57,289 nt of DNA from Jatrophihabitans sp. (lineage in GTDB: Bacteria; Actinomycetota; Actinomycetes; Mycobacteriales; Jatrophihabitantaceae): NCBI GenBank assembly GCA_025924515.1, contig JAICIE010000008.1, forward strand, positions 1 to 57,289. The letters run 5' to 3'. The notes below the pieces were generated by a model. The model was given only the letters and a program-made list of their open reading frames with translations, ran no database searches and was not told the origin of the DNA. Position numbers and translations under genes: made by a program. How positions within the stretch are numbered: position 1 is the stretch's first letter; each line of letters begins with the position of its first letter. Positions 49,598 to 57,289 of this stretch are shown piece by piece.

Positions 49598-51423
49598 AGC
49601 AGCGCGCCGGCCTGGTGGGACATGCGCCCGGCCACCGGCAGTTGCACACGCATCGTCAGCCCGCCACCGGGGGTGGCCGACGCGGTGAGCCGCCCGCCGA
49701 CCGCATCGACGAAGCCCTTCGCCACGGCCAGGCCGAGCCCGACCCCGCCGGCCGTGCGTCGATCTCCGAGCTGCTGGAACGGTTCGAAGACGCGCGCGCG
49801 GTCCTGGATCGGGACTCCGGGTCCGTGGTCGACGACGTCGATCAGCACGGCTGCGCAGTCGGCATCGTGCTTCGCCACGACCTGAACAGTCCGGTCGACC
49901 GGCGAATAGCGGACAGCGTTGGCCAGCAGATTCTCCAGCGCACGCTCGAGAAGGACGGGGTCGGTCCGGACCAGCGGCAGATCATCGGCGACGTGCAGCA
50001 CCACACCGGACCCTGCGCCAACCGCCCGCGCCACGGACGGGAGGACCTCGTCGACCGCCAACACCCGCAGGAACGGCTCGACGGCGCCCGTCTGTATCCG
50101 GCTCATGTCAAGGAGGTTCCCGATCAGTCCGGCGAGCCGGTCGGCGCCCTCCTCTATGGTCGCCAGCAGCGCAGCGCGGTCCGCCTCGGTCCACTCGACG
50201 TCGTTCTGCCGCAACGAGCTCACAGCGGCTTTCACCGACGCGAGTGGGGTCCGCAGGTCGTGACTCACCGCGGCGAGCAAAGCCGTACGCATCCGGTTTC
50301 CCGCCGTCAAGGCCACGCTCTGTTCTGCCTGGGTCCGCATCCGCTGCCGCTCGCACGCCGCAGCAGCCTGCGCAGCGGCGGCTTCCAGCAGCCGCGGGCT
50401 GGCGGCGGTCACGTCGCCGTTCACTCGCAGCCGGAAAGTCGCGCCGGCCGATACGACCACCGTTGCCTGTTTCGGTCGAACGCCGGCGATCCGCACCCAC
50501 GCTCCCGCTACGCGCTCCTCGAGTACTCCGGTCAGGCCGAGGGCGCGCTGCAGGTGCGCCAGAACGGTTTCCGGCCGGTCGTCGACGAGCACCGTGCGTG
50601 CCAGGCCGAGCAGAGAGTCGGCTTCGGCCGCGCGCGCCGCGGCGGCCGTACCTCGCCGCGCGGCGAGGTGAACGACGCTGCTGACCGTCACCGCCGTCGC
50701 GACGAACATGAGCAGGGCCAGGAGATTGGTGGGGTCCTCGATGGTCCAGGTGTGGATCGGTGCAGTGAAGAACCAGTTCAACAGCAACCCGGCGGCGAGC
50801 GCGGCTGCGACCGCCGGCCAGAACCCGCCGACGAGCGTCACCAGCACTACCGCGAGCAGGTAGAACAGCACTTCGTCGACCAGGGCCAGCGAGCCGCGTG
50901 CCGCGACCATCGCGGCGGTCAGCCCCGGCAGCAGCGCCGCGGCCAGAGCCAGCGCGCCGACCAGGCGGCGCGTGCTCAACCCCGTGTGTCTGTCGTGTTG
51001 CCCGCGACCGGCGTGGAACCGCACGCCGTCCAGTGTGACCGTGAAGACCGCGCCGTGGGAGCCCTTCCGAGCTCCGCGCGCAACGCGGCTCCTGTACCAC
51101 ACGCCGGCCGCCACGCCGACGGATCCCGCCGCGACGACCGCTCCGAACGACGACATCGGGACCGCCTTCAGGTCGCCCACCGGTGCCGCCGCGAAGCCCG
51201 CCACGGTGAACCAGCCCAGGGCTGTGATCGGCAGGCTCGCGCGAGGCTCTGACGCCGCGCTGACGGTCGCCACCAACAGGCACGTGAGGACGAGGACGGT
51301 GAGGGCGCGGCCGGACGGGGCCGTGGCGACGGCCACCACGCCGATCGCGAGCATGCCGAGAAAGGCGATAGGAAGCGCGAAAACGGCCTCCACCGCGTCG
51401 TGCGTACGTCCGGAGTTCATCAC
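49594..51423 (-). CDS. short KdpD-like sensor histidine kinase
   Basis: A 609-aa membrane kinase. It lacks the N-terminal KdpD ATPase and UspA domains of full-length (about 900 aa) KdpD. In their place are about four extra hydrophobic segments (15-105). A DUF4118-type four-helix membrane domain follows (155-255, including LLNWFFTAPIHTWTIEDPTN), then a GAF-like region (270-355) and the kinase core. His388 lies in AAVSHDLRTPLASVKAA, the N box is ALENLLANAVRYSP, and G boxes are VVDHGPGVP and GGVGLGLAVAK. It is co-translated with the KdpE-like regulator and divergent from the permease at 51550. Confidence 0.9.
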   Translation of the reverse strand: MMNSGRTHDAVEAVFALPIAFLGMLAIGVVAVATAPSGRALTVLVLTCLLVATVSAASEPRASLPITALGWFTVAGFAAAPVGDLKAVPMSSFGAVVAAGSVGVAAGVWYRSRVARGARKGSHGAVFTVTLDGVRFHAGRGQHDRHTGLSTRRLVGALALAAALLPGLTAAMVAARGSLALVDEVLFYLLAVVLVTLVGGFWPAVAAALAAGLLLNWFFTAPIHTWTIEDPTNLLALLMFVATAVTVSSVVHLAARRGTAAAARAAEADSLLGLARTVLVDDRPETVLAHLQRALGLTGVLEERVAGAWVRIAGVRPKQATVVVSAGATFRLRVNGDVTAASPRLLEAAAAQAAAACERQRMRTQAEQSVALTAGNRMRTALLAAVSHDLRTPLASVKAAVSSLRQNDVEWTEADRAALLATIEEGADRLAGLIGNLLDMSRIQTGAVEPFLRVLAVDEVLPSVARAVGAGSGVVLHVADDLPLVRTDPVLLERALENLLANAVRYSPVDRTVQVVAKHDADCAAVLIDVVDHGPGVPIQDRARVFEPFQQLGDRRTAGGVGLGLAVAKGFVDAVGGRLTASATPGGGLTMRVQLPVAGRMSHQAGALL

Positions 51424-51549
51424 CGAGCACCAGCAAACCGGCCGCCCCGCAGGCCCACAGCGGTCCTTTACGAATCCCTGACGGCTCGGGCCACAATATT
51501 GACGGGCCGCCTACGGCGGTGCGCCGCGCACGCCCCTAGCGTCGCCGTC

Positions 51550-53895
51550 GTGACGGCCGCGTCCCCGCTGGAACTGCCCGAGCGCCTCGGTTACCGGCTG
51601 AAGCGGGTTCTGCTCGGGCCGCCGCTGGTGAGCGCCCGATTGCACGATGAGAAGCTGTCGAAGAAGGCCGCTTTGGGCGTCCTCTCCAGCGACTGCATCT
51701 CGTCCTCCGCCTACGGCTCGGAGGAGATGCTCATCTTCCTGCTGCCGGCATTCGGTCTGGCCGGTTTTCACGTCCTGCTGCCGCTGACCGCCGTCGTCCT
51801 GTGCGTTCTTGTGGTCATGACGCTGCTGTATCGGCAGGTCGTGACCGTCTACACCCAGGCCGGCGGCTCCTACGTTGTCGCCCGGGACAATTTCGGACCC
51901 AAGATCGCGCAGATTGCCGCGGTGGCGCTGCTGATCGACTACGTGGTCACGGTCGCTGTGCAGTCCGCCGCCGGTACCGCGGCGGTGGCGTCATTGGTGC
52001 CGTCGCTCAGCCACCGCTGGACGGAATTCGCGATCACCGTAGGTCTGATCCTGACCCTGTGCTACGGCAACCTTCGTGGTGTGCGCGAGGCGGGGCGGGC
52101 GTTCGCTTTTCCTACCTATTTCTTCGTCGTCATGGCCGGCACGGCAGTGCTGGCCGGAGTGGTACGCGACCTGACGGGTCGTCTTGCCGTCCTGCCCCAC
52201 CGGGCGGGGATGATCGAGGTCAATGACAGCCATCACGCCGTTCTTGCCGGTGCGTCGCTCTACGTGCTGTTGAAGGCATTCGCGAACGGGGGAGCGTCGC
52301 TTACCGGGCTCGAGGCGATCTCCAACGGCGTCAGCGCTTTCCGCAAGCCTGCGGGCGCGAACGCCCGAAGCACGCTCACCGTGATGAGCCTGCTGCTCGG
52401 ATCGCTGGTCCTCGGCGTCTCTTACCTGGCCTACCGGACTCACGCGACGCCCTATGCGAGCGGCACCCCCACGGTGATCAGCCAGGTTGCGCGTGAGTCC
52501 TTCGGTCACGCCTGGTACGGGGCCCTAGCCTTCACGCTGGTGCAGGTCGCGACCGCGTTGATTCTCTGGACCGGAGCGAACACCCCATTCACCGGCTTTC
52601 CGTTTCTTGCAAGCTTCATCGCCGAAGACTCTTTCTTGCCACGCCAGATGACGCGCCGAGGTCACCGACTGGCCTTCAGCAACGGCATCCTGGTGCTGAC
52701 CGTCCTTGCGGTGGCGCTCGTCAGTGCGGTCGGAACGAAGGTCGACGCGCTCATCCCGTTCTACGCGATCGGCGTCTTCACGGGCTTCGCCATGGCGGGC
52801 TACGGGATGGCACACCACTACCGCCGGCACCGTCGCGGTCGCTGGCGCTCAGGTGCCGTGATAGGTCTGCTGGGCGGGGTCGTGTCCTCCTTCGTCGTGG
52901 GCATCTTCGCCGTCGTGAAGTTCGGCCAGGGAGCTTGGCTCGTCGTGCTCCTCTTCCCAGTGCTCTGGTTGATCCTGATGCGCCTGAATGCGCGCTACCG
53001 TGCGGAAGCCCAGTCGCTGGACCTCGCTACGTCCGGACACCCCGGCCGGACGACGGCTCCCCATTACGGACGGCACACCGTACTCGTCCTCGTGGACCGT
53101 CTGGATCTCGCGGTCCTACGCGCGCTTCGATATGCGGGTAGCTTGCGGCCGACCGATATCCGGGCGGTGCACGTATCCCTCGATAACGAGGCAGCGCGCC
53201 GACTCGAGATGGATTGGATTGCGCGTGGGCTCGCCGACCGGTTCGCCTTGGCGGTCGTCGAATGTCCCGATCGGCGGCTGATCCGGGCCGTTATGCGGCT
53301 GGCGTTGAACACCGCGCTGCGCGACCGTGCCGAGGTGACCGTCCTGCTGCCGCGACGCACGTTCAGTGCGCTGTCGCAGCGCCTGCTGCACGATCGGACC
53401 GCCGATCGGATCGCTGCCGCCGTGGGGCGTATTCCGCACGTGAACGCGACGATCGTCCCCTTCGACACGACCCTGCTCGAGGAGGACGCCGACCGTCTGG
53501 AGCGGCGCCGGGCGGACGCGGCGAACATGCCGAAGTTGATCGACGCGGCGTCGGAGAACGGGTATGGCCGGATGCCGCCGTCCCCGGCTCGGCAGGGCCA
53601 GGCGGAGACGAGCGAGGATCGCGTCGTTCCGATCGGGTCGGTCAGCTGCAAGCAGCGGGTGACGGTCGCCGGTCGTGTCGAGGTCGTGCAGGTCGGGTCG
53701 ATGGCGGGCCGGTCGCTGGAAGTCGAACTGTTCGACGACACCGGCGGAATCCGACTGCTGTTCCTCGGCCGCACCGCGATTCCCGGGTTGAGTCCGGGCG
53801 CAACGCTTCGGGCCACCGGCCGCGTCGGAGAGTTCAAGGGACATCTCGCGGTGGCCAATCCGCGCTGGGAGATGCTTCACGCCGCCCCCTCCTGA
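51550..53895 (+). CDS. APC-superfamily permease (KimA/KUP-like) with C-terminal OB fold
   Basis: A 781-aa protein starting at GTG 51550. The N-terminus LHDEKLSKKAALGVLSSDCI and SSSAYGSEEMLIFLLPAFGL leads into about 12 transmembrane helices (to about residue 475) of the amino-acid-permease-like fold used by KimA-type K+ transporters. A cytoplasmic UspA-like domain follows (about 497-665; TVLVLVDRLDLAVLRALRYA). The last 80 or so residues, VTVAGRVEVVQVGSMAGRSL to LRATGRVGEFKGHLAVANPR, are a nucleic-acid-type OB fold normally encoded as a separate small protein. It lies divergent from the KdpD/KdpE-like pair, 126 bp away. Substrate (K+ or amino acid) is inferred, not shown. Confidence 0.88.
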   Translation: MTAASPLELPERLGYRLKRVLLGPPLVSARLHDEKLSKKAALGVLSSDCISSSAYGSEEMLIFLLPAFGLAGFHVLLPLTAVVLCVLVVMTLLYRQVVTVYTQAGGSYVVARDNFGPKIAQIAAVALLIDYVVTVAVQSAAGTAAVASLVPSLSHRWTEFAITVGLILTLCYGNLRGVREAGRAFAFPTYFFVVMAGTAVLAGVVRDLTGRLAVLPHRAGMIEVNDSHHAVLAGASLYVLLKAFANGGASLTGLEAISNGVSAFRKPAGANARSTLTVMSLLLGSLVLGVSYLAYRTHATPYASGTPTVISQVARESFGHAWYGALAFTLVQVATALILWTGANTPFTGFPFLASFIAEDSFLPRQMTRRGHRLAFSNGILVLTVLAVALVSAVGTKVDALIPFYAIGVFTGFAMAGYGMAHHYRRHRRGRWRSGAVIGLLGGVVSSFVVGIFAVVKFGQGAWLVVLLFPVLWLILMRLNARYRAEAQSLDLATSGHPGRTTAPHYGRHTVLVLVDRLDLAVLRALRYAGSLRPTDIRAVHVSLDNEAARRLEMDWIARGLADRFALAVVECPDRRLIRAVMRLALNTALRDRAEVTVLLPRRTFSALSQRLLHDRTADRIAAAVGRIPHVNATIVPFDTTLLEEDADRLERRRADAANMPKLIDAASENGYGRMPPSPARQGQAETSEDRVVPIGSVSCKQRVTVAGRVEVVQVGSMAGRSLEVELFDDTGGIRLLFLGRTAIPGLSPGATLRATGRVGEFKGHLAVANPRWEMLHAAPS

Positions 53896-53946
53896 GCCGG
53901 AGGGACCGCGGTGCCAGGCCACCAACAGCTGCGACAGACTGCGGGG

Positions 53947-54816
53947 ATGGAGCTTCTCCCGCTGCCTGACGGCCGCCGACTCGAGGTGCAGATCACCGGA
54001 CCGTCCGCCGGCACGCCCTTGCTGTTCAACCACGGCACCCCGGGGTCGGCGCAGCAGACCCGCGTGATGCAACGCGCGACGAGCCAGCGCGGCCTGCGGC
54101 TGGTCACCTGGTCGCGGCCCGGCTACGCCGGCTCCACGCGTCGACCCGGCCGGCGGGTGGTCGACGTGGTCGACGACGCGAAGGCCATCCTCGACCACCT
54201 GGAGGCGCGGCGCTGCTTCGTCGCGGGATGGTCCGGGGGCGGTCCCCACGCACTGGCGTGCGCCGCTCGCCTGGCCGACCGGGTGGACGGCGCGCTCGTC
54301 ATCGCGTCGATCACGCCCTACGGCGTCCCAGACCTGGACTACCTCGCGGGCATGGGTGAGCAGAACGTCGAGGAGTTCGGCTACGCGCTGCAGGGCGAGG
54401 CCGAGCTGCGGCCCTATCTCGAGGCCCAACGTCCGGACCTGGCCGAGGCCGACGCCGCCGGCGTCGTCCGAAGCCTGTCCACGCTGCTGCCCGAGGTCGA
54501 CCGCGCCCAGCTCACCGACGAGTACGGCGACGACATGGCCGCCGGACTGCGAGGCGCGGTGAGCACCGGAATCGACGGCTGGCTCGACGACGACCTGGCC
54601 TTCGTCGCGCCGTGGGGCTTCGAGCTCGCGGAGGCCGCCGCGGTGCCGGTGTCCTTGTGGCAGGGCGAGCGCGACCTGATGGTTCCGTACGGGCACGGCC
54701 AGTGGTTCGCCGAGCACCTGCCATCGTCGGTCCGGGTCCATCTCGAACCGGGCCAGGGGCACCTCTCGATCGGAGTGGGGGCGCTCGACCGCATGTTGGA
54801 CGAACTGCTCCGTTGA
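53947..54816 (+). CDS. alpha/beta hydrolase
   Basis: A 289-aa cytoplasmic hydrolase; ATG 53947 ([14 protein letters not shown]) is preferred over GTG 53911, as it starts the fold directly. The oxyanion HG motif is in [10 protein letters not shown] (26-35) and the nucleophile Ser96 in [11 protein letters not shown]. The acid is the Asp of [11 protein letters not shown] and the base the His of [10 protein letters not shown] four-helix cap lies between (about 130-200). It follows the permease gene by about 50 bp on the same strand and could be cotranscribed. Its natural ester or epoxide substrate is unknown. Confidence 0.9.
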   Translation: MELLPLPDGRRLEVQITGPSAGTPLLFNHGTPGSAQQTRVMQRATSQRGLRLVTWSRPGYAGSTRRPGRRVVDVVDDAKAILDHLEARRCFVAGWSGGGPHALACAARLADRVDGALVIASITPYGVPDLDYLAGMGEQNVEEFGYALQGEAELRPYLEAQRPDLAEADAAGVVRSLSTLLPEVDRAQLTDEYGDDMAAGLRGAVSTGIDGWLDDDLAFVAPWGFELAEAAAVPVSLWQGERDLMVPYGHGQWFAEHLPSSVRVHLEPGQGHLSIGVGALDRMLDELLR

Positions 54817-54884
54817 CGCAGAGCGCGTAGATCGAGATGCTTGCCCGGCGTGACACCATTTCGGTCGCTTCCCCGGAGGCAGCG

Positions 54885-55766
54885 ATGAGGTCAGGATCCG
54901 CGCGGCGTCTGTGGGGCAGCCTCGTGGCGACGATGGCGCTGGCGGCCGGCTGCGTCGTGGCGGCGCAGCCCGCATCGGCGCTTCCGGTCGCCGAGCACGG
55001 CTGGTACCTGGCGCTGGGCGACTCAGTCGCCTTCGGCTACCGGCCGCCTGCCGTGACGCCGCGGAGCGAGTACGCCGACCCCGCCAACTTCACCGGATAC
55101 CCGGACGCCGTTGCCGCGGCGTATCGGCTCAAGCTGCGCAACCTCAGCTGTCCTGGTGAGACGAGCGCCAGCTTCCTGCGGATGACTGCGCCGAGCAACG
55201 GCTGTGAGAACGCGCCGAACGGCGGGTTGGCGTATCGCAAGCTCTTTCCGCTGCACACCGACTATCCGCTGTCGCAGATGCGTCGTGCGAAGAAGTTCTT
55301 GACCTACCACCCGGACACCCAGCTGGTCACGATCGATCTCGGCGCCAACGACCTGTTCCGGTGTCAGGCGACCACCCCGGACCGCTGCACCGGAGCCGAT
55401 TTCGTCGCGACCATGCAGAAGATCACCCGCAACCTCAGCGAGATCCTGGCCCGGCTGCGCAGCGTCGACGCGACCGTGCCCATCGTCGTCCTCACGTACT
55501 ACACCCTCGATTACGCGAATCCGACGGACACGCAGGTCACGCAGGTGCTCAACGCCTTCATCGACGCTGCGGCGCAGCAATTCGGCGCTATCACCGCCGA
55601 CGGCTACGCGGCTTTCAAGCAGGCGGCGGCCTCCTCCGGGGGCAGTTCCTGCGCGGCCGGACTGCTGATCGCGCTGCCCGGCGGCGGCTGCAACGAGCAC
55701 CCGTCCCCGAAGGGGCACCTCGTCCTGGCGACGGCGGTCGCGCAGGCCCTCGACGCCGCCAGGTAG
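54885..55766 (+). CDS. secreted SGNH/GDSL hydrolase
   Basis: A 293-aa exported esterase or lipase. CCCGGAGG precedes ATG 54885 with 5 bp spacing. The signal peptide covers about residues 1-32 (ending PASA). Block I is ALGDSVAFGY with nucleophile Ser47, block III TIDLGANDLFRC, and block V HPSPKGHLVLATAV with the catalytic His. Six Cys residues suggest three disulfides, as in the actinobacterial two-disulfide or three-disulfide lipases of this clan. The gene ends 6 bp from the convergent methyltransferase. Confidence 0.92.
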   Translation: MRSGSARRLWGSLVATMALAAGCVVAAQPASALPVAEHGWYLALGDSVAFGYRPPAVTPRSEYADPANFTGYPDAVAAAYRLKLRNLSCPGETSASFLRMTAPSNGCENAPNGGLAYRKLFPLHTDYPLSQMRRAKKFLTYHPDTQLVTIDLGANDLFRCQATTPDRCTGADFVATMQKITRNLSEILARLRSVDATVPIVVLTYYTLDYANPTDTQVTQVLNAFIDAAAQQFGAITADGYAAFKQAAASSGGSSCAAGLLIALPGGGCNEHPSPKGHLVLATAVAQALDAAR

Positions 55767-55772
55767 CTGCGC

Positions 55773-56531
55773 TCATCGCCGCCGCGCAACCACGACCGTC
55801 GTCTCGAACTCGTCAGAGGTCCTGACGGTCGGGGAGAGCCCCGCCGCCTCGGCGATTCCCGCGGCGGTCGCCGCTTGATCCTCCGTCACCTCGATGGCGA
55901 GGACGCCGCCCGGGGCAAGCCAATGATGCGCATCCTGCAGGACCCGGCGGTGGACCTCCAGCCCGTCGGGCCCGCCGTCGAGGGCGGCGCGCGGCTCGTG
56001 GTCGCGTGCCTCGGCGGGCAGCAACCGCAGGTGGTCGCTCGGCACATACGGCGCGTTGACCGTCAGGAGATCGATGCTTCCACGCAGACGCGGCGGCAGC
56101 GGGGCGAAGAGGTCGCCGCTGTAGACCACTCCGATCCGCGCCAGATTTTCCCGCGCGCACTCGACAGCAACCGGATCGACATCGACGGCGTGCAGCTCGC
56201 GAGGACGCAGGACGGCCGCGACCGCCACGGCCACCGCGCCGCTGCCGGTACACAGGTCGACGAGCACCCCAGCCGGCGAGGCCGCGCCGGCCGCGGCGCG
56301 CACCAGCCATTCGGTCCGCGGCCGGGGCACGAACACCCCCGGACGGACCGCGATCCGGTGTCCACAGAATTCGGCCCAGCCGACAATCTGCTCCAGCGGC
56401 TCTCCGGCGATCCGGCGCTCCGTCATGGCAGCCAGTTCCTGCGCCGAGCGTGCCGCGGACGACAGCAGCCGCGCCTCGTCCTCGGCAAAGACGCAGCCGG
56501 CGGCGCGCAGCCGGTGCACCAGGTCGCTCAC
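55773..56531 (-). CDS. HemK/PrmC-like N5-glutamine methyltransferase family protein
   Basis: A 252-aa methyltransferase starting at GTG 56529-56531, which overlaps the upstream TauE gene stop (GTGA). An N-terminal helical domain includes RRIAGEPLEQIVGWAEFCG and VRPGVFVPRPRTEWLV, as in PrmC. Motif I is DLCTGSGAVAVAV (92-104). The catalytic NPPY is altered to NAPY (159-162) within LTVNAPYVPSD. The protein thus resembles PrmC closely but has a substituted active-site Pro, as in some putative paralogues, so the housekeeping release-factor methylase is probably encoded elsewhere. Confidence 0.88.
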   Translation of the reverse strand: MSDLVHRLRAAGCVFAEDEARLLSSAARSAQELAAMTERRIAGEPLEQIVGWAEFCGHRIAVRPGVFVPRPRTEWLVRAAAGAASPAGVLVDLCTGSGAVAVAVAAVLRPRELHAVDVDPVAVECARENLARIGVVYSGDLFAPLPPRLRGSIDLLTVNAPYVPSDHLRLLPAEARDHEPRAALDGGPDGLEVHRRVLQDAHHWLAPGGVLAIEVTEDQAATAAGIAEAAGLSPTVRTSDEFETTVVVARRR

Positions 56532-57271
56532 CGGTAGGCCCGGACGGCGAGAAAGCAGGCCAGCGCGAGGCCGACGAGGGCGATGAGAGGACGCAGGATC
56601 GCCGCGGGAGCGCGCCGCACGACCTTCGGGCCGAGCCGACCGCCGACCAGGAAGCCGGCCGCCAACGGCAGCACCGCGACCCAGTCGACGTCCGCCACCG
56701 CCGCGAACAGCACCGCGGCGACGAGGTTCGCCGCGCCGAGCACGACGTTCTTCAGTGCGTTGGCGCGCGGCAGCGGTTCCGCCGTCACCCGGAGGAACAA
56801 CGCCAGCATCAGCACGCCCGCGGCGGCGCCGAAGTAGCCGCCGTAGAGGCTGATCAAGACGACCGCGGGCAGGACGACCGCGGGATGCGGGTGCACCGGC
56901 GCGCCGACGCGCCGCCGGGGGAGCAGGATCGCGACGGATCCGAGGCCGATCAGCCACGGGACGAGCCTGGTGAACGCGTCGGTGGGCGTCGCGAGCAGCA
57001 GCAGCCCGCCGGCGAGCCCGCCGAGCACGCTCGTCGCTGCGACCCGCACCACCTGCGCGCGCTGGCCGCGCAACTCCGGCCGCGACGCGCTCACCGAACC
57101 GATGCTGCTGAACACCAGCGCGACGGTGTTGCTGACGTTGGCGCTCACCGGCCCGAGCCCCACCGCCAGCAGAGCGGGATAGCTCACCAGGGAGGCGAGT
57201 CCGGCGATGCTGCCGGTCAGACCGGCCGCGAGCCCGGCCAGCACCAGCAACAGGGCCTGCCAGACCGACAC
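56528..57271 (-). CDS. TauE/SafE (TSUP) family permease
   Basis: A 247-aa membrane protein with about 8 helices. The two half-signatures are visible: GLTGSIAGLASLVSYPALLA with ANVSNTVALVFSSIGSV in the first half, and SLYGGYFGAAAGVLMLALFL with ANALKNVVLGAANL in the second. Such proteins export sulfite or sulfonates or related anions. GTG 57269-57271 gives MSVWQALLL; the open frame continues to the window edge, so a start further out is possible. It is cotranscribed with the HemK-like gene (4-bp overlap). Confidence 0.9.
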   Translation of the reverse strand: MSVWQALLLVLAGLAAGLTGSIAGLASLVSYPALLAVGLGPVSANVSNTVALVFSSIGSVSASRPELRGQRAQVVRVAATSVLGGLAGGLLLLATPTDAFTRLVPWLIGLGSVAILLPRRRVGAPVHPHPAVVLPAVVLISLYGGYFGAAAGVLMLALFLRVTAEPLPRANALKNVVLGAANLVAAVLFAAVADVDWVAVLPLAAGFLVGGRLGPKVVRRAPAAILRPLIALVGLALACFLAVRAYR

Positions 57272-57289
57272 GACGCCGATCAGCTGGTC

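Noticed and set aside
1-57289. CRISPR arrays, tRNA or rRNA genes
   Set aside because: No regularly spaced repeats, no cloverleaf with CCA/T-loop GGTTCGAATCC-like pattern, and no conserved rRNA segments were seen.

Overview
This is a high-GC window (codons rich in G/C at third positions, many GTG starts, frequent ATGA/GTGA overlaps) typical of a soil-type actinobacterium. Supporting hints are a likely F420-dependent nitroreductase, a class F sortase, an RsbV/RsbW/PP2C partner-switching set with a SigF/SigB-like promoter, and an amino-acid-permease-type transporter of the kind found in mycobacterial relatives. I cannot name the genus. There are no rRNA, tRNA or CRISPR features. Accessory metabolism and transport loci are separated by strips of decayed genes.

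Layout. 1-5.5 kb: a partial exported protein, a nuclease-like pseudogene carrying two visible lesions, a large secreted GH32 levanase/fructanase preceded by a perfect LacI-type palindrome, then relics of an OLD-family ATPase/nuclease abutting an IS3 OrfA scrap. 5.5-18.3 kb: the most coherent unit, a sugar or sugar-acid catabolic locus. A leftward operon encodes a sugar ABC transporter (lipoprotein, double ATPase, permease), a Gfo/Idh/MocA dehydrogenase and an enolase-superfamily enzyme. Rightward genes encode a second enolase-superfamily dehydratase, an SDR, a muconolactone-isomerase-like protein, a TIM-barrel isomerase/epimerase, a LacI regulator and an E1 alpha/beta pair of a TPP-dependent 2-oxoacid dehydrogenase without E2/E3. 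A leftward L-rhamnose-mutarotase-family gene sits in the middle. Two near-identical operator candidates (11511-11526 and 14299-14314) lie in the two divergent intergenic regions and tie the locus into one regulon. It resembles non-phosphorylative deoxysugar-acid degradation, but lacks a recognisable lactonase, aldolase or hydrolase.

18.3-33.4 kb: a class F sortase with a C-terminally anchored partner, a cupredoxin lipoprotein divergent from a His-rich exported protein, an acyltransferase, a methyltransferase, the partner-switching stress module, a PEP-mutase-family protein, a nitroreductase and two small secreted proteins. These are interspersed with relics of an integrase, an ISL3 transposase, a TIGR03032 protein and others.

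33.4-57.3 kb: a secreted GH20 hexosaminidase; an MTHFR-like protein coupled to a methyltransferase; a glycine-betaine/proline-type ABC system (coupled 23-codon leader ORF, ATPase, fused double permease, lipoprotein); a secreted phosphoesterase; a Na+/H+ antiporter; exported proteins including a trypsin-like protease; a DJ-1/PfpI protein; a KdpE/short-KdpD two-component system divergent from a permease carrying a C-terminal OB fold (possibly a K+ transporter); an alpha/beta hydrolase; a GDSL esterase; a HemK-like methyltransferase; and a TauE/SafE permease. Osmolyte uptake, cation antiport and the Kdp-like pair give this right half an ionic/osmotic homeostasis flavour.
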